The notes under the pieces: model-generated | What the model was told of the DNA's origin: nothing | Seen by the model: only the letters and a program-made list of their open reading frames with translations | The model's database searches: none | Part shown: positions 58,720 to 64,000 of the stretch, piece after piece | How positions within the stretch are numbered: position 1 is the stretch's first letter | Layout: each line of letters opens with the position of its first letter | Made by a program: the position numbers and the translations under genes | Assembly: GCF_022815725.1 (NCBI RefSeq) | Contig: NZ_JALGRF010000012.1 | Coordinates: 124,001 to 188,000, forward strand | DNA length: 64,000 nucleotides | Origin: Streptomyces sp. APSN-46.1 | Lineage (GTDB): Bacteria; Actinomycetota; Actinomycetes; Streptomycetales; Streptomycetaceae | Direction: 5' to 3'

Positions 58720-59028
58720 ATGATCCTGGCAGCCGAAAAGGGCGACATCACCACCATCATCGGCGGAATCGCCCCGAACTGGGGGCCGTTCGGCAGTCTC
58801 GGCAACGAAGCGAAGGTCATGATCGAGGTGGTCATGGCCGTCGCGATCCTCCTCTGCCTCGGCATCGCCATCTGGGGCGCGGCCAAGCAGCGCATCGGCG
58901 CGACCGCCCTGCGCGACACGTTCAGCGCGGAACAGGGCAAGGGCCTCATCGTGGCCGGCCTCACGGGCGTCTTCATCATCGGCTCCCTGGGCACCCTCTT
59001 CACCATCGTCTACGGAATGGCCGTCTAG
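58720..59028 (+). CDS. Small two-helix membrane protein, VirB2/TrbC-like
   Basis: This 102-residue protein has two hydrophobic helices (about 33-53 and 75-98) separated by a short polar loop (AAKQRIGATALRDTFSAEQGKG). That is the profile of VirB2/TrbC pilin subunits or of the small membrane proteins in Gram-positive T4SS. A GTG 9 nt upstream is in frame; GGGGCGGTGAG supplies the SD for the ATG. It is the first gene of the five-gene operon and, from gene order, matches cmdF of S. coelicolor as I remember it. Confidence 0.78.
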   Translation: MILAAEKGDITTIIGGIAPNWGPFGSLGNEAKVMIEVVMAVAILLCLGIAIWGAAKQRIGATALRDTFSAEQGKGLIVAGLTGVFIIGSLGTLFTIVYGMAV

Positions 59029-59130
59029 CCGGGCCGCCCACCGGCTTCCGGACCTGATGAGGACTCACCACACCGCGCCTGCGCGGGAACCAGCGCTACC
59101 GTCGGACGACGCGGAGGGGGCGGACACGCA

Positions 59131-59964
59131 ATGAGCAACGACGACCAGTACGGCGGCGGCGCGGGCTACGGCGAAGTCGGCGGCACGGGCCAGACCCGCA
59201 CCCGCCTCCCGGACCCCCCGTCCGACCCCCACGACCCCTCCCGCCGCACCCCCCGCGCCTCCCGCGGCCTGATCACGGTCGTCGGCGTGGTGGTCCTCCT
59301 CATCGCCGCCATCGCCTTCGCCAACCAGTCCTCGGACACCTCGACGAACCGCCCGTCGGACAAACCCCCGACGTCCTCCTCGACCGCCGCCTCGGGCGTC
59401 ACCCCGGTCACCGGCAACTCCGCCGGCATCCCGAAGGGCTTCGCGCACGACGAGCAAGGAGCCCAGTCGGCTGCCGCCAATTACGCGGTCGCCCTGGGCT
59501 CTGACGGCATGTTCAAAAAGGACAGGCGACATGCCCTCGTGGACGGCATCTACACACCGGAGGCAGCCGCCCGACTGAAGGGCGCGCAAGACGAGGCGTA
59601 CTCCAGCGCCTTCCTCGCCAGAATGGGCCTGGACGCCAACGGCAACCCTCCTCAGGGCAACACCTTCGTCACCCGCGCCATCCCGGTCGGAACACGGGTC
59701 GAGAGCTACAGCCCCACCAGCGCGAAGATCGCGGTCTGGTACACGGGCCTGATCGGAATGTCCGGCGCCAAGTCCACCGACCCTGTCCGTACCTCCTGGG
59801 AAACGTGGACCTTCGAACTGGCCTGGGCCGACGGCGACTGGAAGGTCGTCTCCGAAACCCAGCAGGACGGTCCGGCCCCGGTCCCCGGCGACGTGGCTGC
59901 CTCCTCGTCCGACGACATCAGCAAGGCAGTCAAGGAGTTCGGAGGGTTCACCTATGCCCGCTAG
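59131..59964 (+). CDS. VirB8/TcpC-like bitopic membrane protein
   Basis: This 277-residue protein has a disordered Pro/Arg-rich cytoplasmic start, one transmembrane helix (about 49-67, GLITVVGVVVLLIAAIAFA), a Ser/Thr/Pro linker, and an extracytoplasmic domain (about 100-260) with the NTF2-like ending TWTFELAWADGDWKVVSE. That is the topology of VirB8 and TcpC in type IV secretion. It overlaps the next gene by 11 nt. It corresponds in order to cmdE. Confidence 0.75.
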   Translation: MSNDDQYGGGAGYGEVGGTGQTRTRLPDPPSDPHDPSRRTPRASRGLITVVGVVVLLIAAIAFANQSSDTSTNRPSDKPPTSSSTAASGVTPVTGNSAGIPKGFAHDEQGAQSAAANYAVALGSDGMFKKDRRHALVDGIYTPEAAARLKGAQDEAYSSAFLARMGLDANGNPPQGNTFVTRAIPVGTRVESYSPTSAKIAVWYTGLIGMSGAKSTDPVRTSWETWTFELAWADGDWKVVSETQQDGPAPVPGDVAASSSDDISKAVKEFGGFTYAR

Positions 59965-61282
59965 CCTCCGGCTTCGGACGGCCGTCGTCGCCTCCGTCCA
60001 CCTGGCCGTCGTAGCTCTCGCGTTCCCTGCCTACGCGGCACCCACGCCGACACCGTCGGGGACGCCTTCACCGCAGGGCAGCACCGACCCCTGCGCAGCA
60101 CTCAGCGGCGCATCCAAGCAGTACTGCGAACTCGGAGACGGCGCGGCCACCGGTGGCTCACCCAGCACCGGCCTGCCCTCCAACTCGCCGACGGACGCCC
60201 TCAACCCCCTCGCCTCCCTCGCCCGCGGCTGCGCCGACGCCGCCGCCTGGATCGTCGGCAAACTCAGCGAGGCCGTCACCAACACCGCCAACGTCGACTT
60301 CACCAACCCCGCCTTCCTCCAGCAATACGCCGTCATCTTCGCCGCGAGCACCATCCTCACGCTCATCCTCTGGCTCCTCGCCGTCGCCAAGCGCGCCATC
60401 CGCGGCGTCCCCCTCACCACCGCCATGTCCGAAGCCATCGGCTTCCTCTGGCTCACCGTCCTCGCCTCCGCCTTCACCCCCCTCGTCCTCTACACCGTCG
60501 TCTCCGCCACCGACGGCGTCACCGAGGTCATCGCCTCCGCCACCGGCGGCAATACCGACGTCTTCTTCGGCTCCTTCGCCGAGGCCCTCAAAAAGGGCGA
60601 CGACATCGGCGGCGGCCCGATCATGCTGATCGTCGTCGCCCTCGTCACCGTCCTCGCCGCCGGAGTGCTCTGGCTGGAGCTCGTCATCCGCGCCGCCCTC
60701 CTCTACGTCGGCGCCCTCCTCGGCACCGTCGTCTACGCCGGCCTCGTCGACCGCAACATGTGGGGCCACGTCCGCCGCTGGGCCGGCATCATGATCGCCG
60801 TCATCCTCGTGAAGCCGGTCATCGTCATCGTCCTCGGCCTCGCAGGAGCCCTGACCGGAGACAAGGGCCCGAACGCCTTCTCCGCCGTCGTCTCCGGCCT
60901 CGCCATCATCCTCCTGGCGATCTTCGCCTCCGCGATGATCTACCGCTTCGTCCCCGGCTTCGGCGACGAGATCGCCTCCGCCCGCTCCAACCGCAGCAAG
61001 GCCACCGACGGCTCCCAGGCAGCCGCCGTCATCAGCTCCCCGGCCTCCCTCGTCTCCCAGGGCATCAAGACACACAGCAGCCGCGGCGCCCACCGCGCCG
61101 GCGACGGCGGGGGCGGCAACAGCAGCGCCTCCCGCCCCGCCAACCCCATCTCCGGAGGCGTGGCCGCGCACAGCAGCCGCCCCACCTCCGGCGGCGGGTC
61201 CGGCGGCGGATCTGTCCCCTCCGCCGCACCCCCGCCCCGCACTGGTTCGAGTACGAGGAACACAGGAGGTGACGGGCGTTGA
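59954..61282 (+). CDS. VirB6/TrbL-like polytopic membrane protein
   Basis: This 442-residue protein has a signal-like N-terminus, a linker, then about six transmembrane helices between residues 120 and 335 (FAASTILTLILWLLAVA, VLYTVVSATDGVT, MLIVVALVTVLAAGVLWLELVI and others). It ends in a 100-residue Ser/Gly/His-rich cytoplasmic tail. This is the VirB6/TrbL layout that forms the inner-membrane channel. It overlaps the upstream gene by 11 nt and the downstream start by TTGA, so the operon is translationally chained. It corresponds in order to cmdD. Confidence 0.75.
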   Translation: MPASLRLRTAVVASVHLAVVALAFPAYAAPTPTPSGTPSPQGSTDPCAALSGASKQYCELGDGAATGGSPSTGLPSNSPTDALNPLASLARGCADAAAWIVGKLSEAVTNTANVDFTNPAFLQQYAVIFAASTILTLILWLLAVAKRAIRGVPLTTAMSEAIGFLWLTVLASAFTPLVLYTVVSATDGVTEVIASATGGNTDVFFGSFAEALKKGDDIGGGPIMLIVVALVTVLAAGVLWLELVIRAALLYVGALLGTVVYAGLVDRNMWGHVRRWAGIMIAVILVKPVIVIVLGLAGALTGDKGPNAFSAVVSGLAIILLAIFASAMIYRFVPGFGDEIASARSNRSKATDGSQAAAVISSPASLVSQGIKTHSSRGAHRAGDGGGGNSSASRPANPISGGVAAHSSRPTSGGGSGGGSVPSAAPPPRTGSSTRNTGGDGR

Positions 61283-62841
61283 CGGCCCAGTCCCACCAGC
61301 TACACCCGGTCGCGCCCCGCCGCACGTACCTCATCGGCCGGGCCCGGCCGAACGCGATCGTCGGCAAGAACCGCGAAACCGGCGAGATCGCCCTGATCAT
61401 CGCCGGCGCGTTCCTCGGCATGATGAGCGGCCTGCTCGTCCCCGACCTCACGCTGCGCATCGTCAGCCTCGCCGGCTTCCCCATGCTCGCGCTCGCCGCC
61501 GTGTACGTCCCCTACCGCGGCCGCACCTTCTACAAGTGGTACGAGATCAACCGCAGCTACAAGCGCACCCTGCGCCGCGGCACCACCTACCGCTCCTCAG
61601 CCATCGAAGCCGGCACCCGCGCCATCGACGGCCGCGAGGTCGAGGTCGGCCCGCCCCCCGGCATCGGCCGCATCAACTGGCTCGCCGCCCCCTTCGGCCC
61701 CGACGAGATCGCCGTCCTCCTCCACGCCGACCGCAGAACCGTCACCGCCGCCATCGAGATCGAGGGCCCCGGCGTCGGCCTGCGCGACAGCGAGGACCAA
61801 GAAGCCCTCGTCGACCGCTTCGGCACCCTCCTCAAGCACGTGGCCAACGGCGACGGCTTCGTCACCCGCCTCCAGATGCTCGCCCGTACCCTCCCCGCCG
61901 ACCCCGACGCCCACGCCAAGGACGTCGCCCAGCGCGGCGACACCCACGCCCCCGGCTGGCTGCGCGACTCGTACGACCAGCTCCAGTCGATGGTGTCCAC
62001 CTCCTCCGAGCAGCACCGCGCGTACCTCGTCGCCTGCATGCACTACAGCCGCGAACTCGCCGCCGAAGCCCACACCATCGCCCGCGCCTCCTCCCCCGCC
62101 AAGGGACGCAAACTCGACCGCGACGCCGGCCTCGCCATCGTCATGGCCCGCGAGCTCACCGACATCTGCGCCCGCCTCGCCGAAGCCGACATCCGCGTCC
62201 GCCAGCCCCTCGGCCAGGGCCGCCTCGCCTCCCTCGTGCACTCCATGTACGACCCGGACCACCCCATCGACCACATCCAGGCCATGACCAAGCGCAACGC
62301 CTGGCCGGCCGAACTCGACGCGGTCGAGCCCACCTACCTCCAGGCCAAGACCCGCGAGTCCTCCACCCGCGCCCCCTGGTGCCACGCCACCGCCTGGGTG
62401 AAGGAGTGGCCGATGACCCCCGTCGGCGTCAACTTCCTCGCCCCGCTGCTCGTCCACACCCCGGACGTGATCCGAACCGTCGCCGTCACCATGGATCTGG
62501 AGCCCACCGAGGTGGCCATCGAGCGCATGCTCACGGAGAAGACCAACGACGAGGCCGACGCCAGCCGCGCCGCCAAGATGAACCGGACCGTGGACCCCCG
62601 TGACATCGCAGCCCACGGCCGCCTCGACCAAAGAGGTGAAGATCTCGCCAGCGGTGCGGCAGGAGTCAACCTGGTCGGGTACATCACGGTGTCCTCGCGA
62701 TCACCCGAAGCCCTCGCCCGCGACAAGCGCACCATCCGCGCCTCCGCCGGCAAGTCCTACCTCAAACTCGAATGGTGCGACCGCGAGCACCACCGCGCCT
62801 TCGTCAACACCTTGCCGTTCGCCACCGGCATCCGACGCTAG
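61279..62841 (+). CDS. SCO6880/PrgI-like protein (VirB3-VirB4 N-terminal module)
   Basis: This 520-residue protein starts with two membrane helices (about 38-80, EIALIIAGAFLGMMSG, then LPMLALAAVYVPY-like), as in PrgI/VirB3. A large cytoplasmic domain follows, which resembles the N-terminal substrate-recognition part of VirB4 ATPases but lacks Walker motifs. The TTG start has the optimal SD AGGAGGTGA. The ATPase half is a separate gene 19 nt downstream, so VirB4 appears split. It corresponds in order to cmdC. Confidence 0.82.
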   Translation: MTAQSHQLHPVAPRRTYLIGRARPNAIVGKNRETGEIALIIAGAFLGMMSGLLVPDLTLRIVSLAGFPMLALAAVYVPYRGRTFYKWYEINRSYKRTLRRGTTYRSSAIEAGTRAIDGREVEVGPPPGIGRINWLAAPFGPDEIAVLLHADRRTVTAAIEIEGPGVGLRDSEDQEALVDRFGTLLKHVANGDGFVTRLQMLARTLPADPDAHAKDVAQRGDTHAPGWLRDSYDQLQSMVSTSSEQHRAYLVACMHYSRELAAEAHTIARASSPAKGRKLDRDAGLAIVMARELTDICARLAEADIRVRQPLGQGRLASLVHSMYDPDHPIDHIQAMTKRNAWPAELDAVEPTYLQAKTRESSTRAPWCHATAWVKEWPMTPVGVNFLAPLLVHTPDVIRTVAVTMDLEPTEVAIERMLTEKTNDEADASRAAKMNRTVDPRDIAAHGRLDQRGEDLASGAAGVNLVGYITVSSRSPEALARDKRTIRASAGKSYLKLEWCDREHHRAFVNTLPFATGIRR

Positions 62842-62860
62842 CTGGAGGGAAGTGCCGCCC

Positions 62861-64000
62861 ATGCGAGATCCCATGTCCGCTCTGACGGACGCCTTCACCA
62901 GCTTCCTGTTCGGCAAGGTCGAGACCACCCGACTGCCCGTCCGCACCTCCACCGGCCAGGCCCAGGCCGTCTACCTGCCCACCGCCGCGCCCGGACTCGG
63001 CGACTCCGGCGTGATCATCGGCCGCGAGGTCTACAGCGGCAAGGGCTACATCTACGACCCCTTCCAGCTGTACGGCCAGCAGCTCCCGGCCCCGCACTGG
63101 CTGGTCCTCGGCGAATCCGGCAACGGAAAATCAGCCCTGGAAAAAACCTACGTCCTACGCCAGCTCCGCTTCCGCGACCGCCAGGTCGTCGTCCTCGACG
63201 CCCAGGGCGAGGACGGCGTCGGCGAATGGAACCTGATCGCCCAGCAGCTGGGGATAACCCCCATCCGCCTGGATCCCATCGCCGCCAACGACGACGGGAT
63301 CCGCCTCAACCCCCTAGACCCTGCGATCACGACGACCGGACAGCTAGCCCTCCTCCGCACCATCATCGAAGTCGCCATGGGCCACGGCCTGGACGAGCGC
63401 GCCGGCTTCGCCCTCAAGGTCGCGCACGCCTACGTCGTCGACACGACCCGGGACCGCCAGCCCGTCCTCACCGACATCGTGGAACAACTCCGCCACCCGG
63501 AACCCGAATCAGCTCTCGCCATGAACGTCGACATAGACGATGTCCGTGCCTGGGGCCTCGACGTCGCGCTCGTCCTCGACCGCCTCGTCGACGGCGACCT
63601 GCGCGGCATGTTCGACGGCCCGACGACCGTCGGCATCGACCTCGACGCCCCGCTGATCGTCTTCGACCTCTCCCACATCGACCGCAACTCCATCGCCATG
63701 CCCATCCTCATGGCGATCGTCGGCGTGTGGCTGGAACACACCTGGATCCGCCCGGACCGCAAGAAGCGCATCTTCCTGGTCGAAGAGGCCTGGCACATCA
63801 TCAACAGCCCCTTCGTCGCCCAGCTCTTCCAAAGGCTCCTCAAGTTCGGCCGCCGCCTCGGCCTGTCCTTCGTCGCCGTCGTCCACCACCTCTCGGACGT
63901 CGTCGACGGCGCGGCCGCGCGCGAGGCCGCGGCCATCCTCAAGATGGCCTCGACCCGTACGATCTACGCCCAGAAGGCGGACGAAGCACGCGCCACCGGC
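62861..64000 (+). CDS. VirB4-like ATPase (cut by the window end)
   Basis: The first 380 codons of an AAA+/HerA-type conjugation ATPase; the frame runs off at position 64000. Walker A is GESGNGKSA (84-92). Walker B is IFLVEEAWH (glutamates at 308-309), followed by LLKFGRRLGLSFVAVVHH, the sensor/arginine-finger region of VirB4/TraC. The SD GGAGGGAAG leads the ATG. It should power the T4SS-like complex made by the four preceding genes. It corresponds in order to cmdB. No frameshift is visible in the part present. Confidence 0.88.
   Translation, partial: MRDPMSALTDAFTSFLFGKVETTRLPVRTSTGQAQAVYLPTAAPGLGDSGVIIGREVYSGKGYIYDPFQLYGQQLPAPHWLVLGESGNGKSALEKTYVLRQLRFRDRQVVVLDAQGEDGVGEWNLIAQQLGITPIRLDPIAANDDGIRLNPLDPAITTTGQLALLRTIIEVAMGHGLDERAGFALKVAHAYVVDTTRDRQPVLTDIVEQLRHPEPESALAMNVDIDDVRAWGLDVALVLDRLVDGDLRGMFDGPTTVGIDLDAPLIVFDLSHIDRNSIAMPILMAIVGVWLEHTWIRPDRKKRIFLVEEAWHIINSPFVAQLFQRLLKFGRRLGLSFVAVVHHLSDVVDGAAAREAAAILKMASTRTIYAQKADEARATG

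Noticed and set aside
1..64000. tRNA, rRNA or tmRNA genes
   Set aside because: No cloverleaf with TTCGA-type T-loop and acceptor pairing was recognised on either strand. A tRNAscan/Infernal run would be decisive.
1..64000. Biosynthetic gene cluster or prophage
   Set aside because: No PKS, NRPS or terpene synthase and no integrase, terminase or capsid genes are present. The content is core chromosome with two TnpB insertions.

Overview
The window is chromosomal DNA from a Streptomyces (or a very close relative). GC is very high, starts are often GTG or TTG, neighbouring genes often overlap by GTGA/ATGA, and the gene set is actinobacterial: mycothiol synthesis (mshA, mshD), GlnR, RsiG, a Nur-like Fur protein, CsoR, and the ppk-CHAD-pstSCAB-pit-phoU phosphate block. 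Gene order matches, as far as I remember it, the conserved core around SCO4126-SCO4210 of S. coelicolor.

Layout. 0.1-10 kb: gpmA, an MFS exporter, a ybjN-like gene coupled to mshA, a SAM methyltransferase, a secreted NlpC/P60 hydrolase, then about 1.4 kb of diverged GC-rich repeats without a credible gene, then a receiver-PP2C phosphatase. 9.7-18.3 kb: housekeeping and regulatory genes (DUF2516, HbhA-like, XRE, VOC, HemK-like, an ECF41-type sigma factor, a decayed Eis-type acetyltransferase, rsiG, dtd, ygfZ, nur, a nitrobindin-like protein, a 33-residue membrane peptide). 18.3-25.9 kb: three translationally coupled anchored proteins of unknown function, then a rhodanese-DUF1416 unit behind a cysteine-containing leader peptide, an LmeA-like protein, a repeat-rich membrane protein and a MoaD-like protein. 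26-36 kb: glnR with a short upstream ORF, a LacI regulator, a large TnpB-like gene, an HtrA-like protease with a two-component system, a PI-PLC domain protein and an N-terminally truncated TnpB. 36-41 kb: a divergent TetR/hydrolase pair with a doubled operator, a secreted 5'-nucleotidase and mshD.

40.9-51 kb is a phosphate island: ppk overlapping a CHAD gene, then pstSCAB behind a clear PHO box, then convergent pit/phoU-like genes and csoR with its own operator. This unit takes up phosphate (PstSCAB high affinity, Pit low affinity), stores it as polyphosphate (Ppk) and has a likely polyphosphate-binding partner (CHAD).

51-58.3 kb holds small hypotheticals, a lipoprotein, a PAP2 phosphatase, an SLT+NlpC/P60 wall hydrolase, a thioesterase-like protein, a LysE exporter, a GNAT enzyme and a Cys-cluster/pentapeptide fusion. 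58.7-64 kb (running off the end) is a five-gene membrane operon that reads as a chromosomal type IV secretion-like apparatus: VirB2-like, VirB8-like, VirB6-like, a PrgI/VirB4-N protein and a separate VirB4-like ATPase. It appears to correspond to the S. coelicolor cmd cluster and is the most interesting system here.

Recurrent small-scale features are a dispersed intergenic repeat (six cores at four loci), many in-frame minisatellites, and several genes whose start codon sits about 7 nt after a TANNNT -10 box, suggesting leaderless mRNAs.
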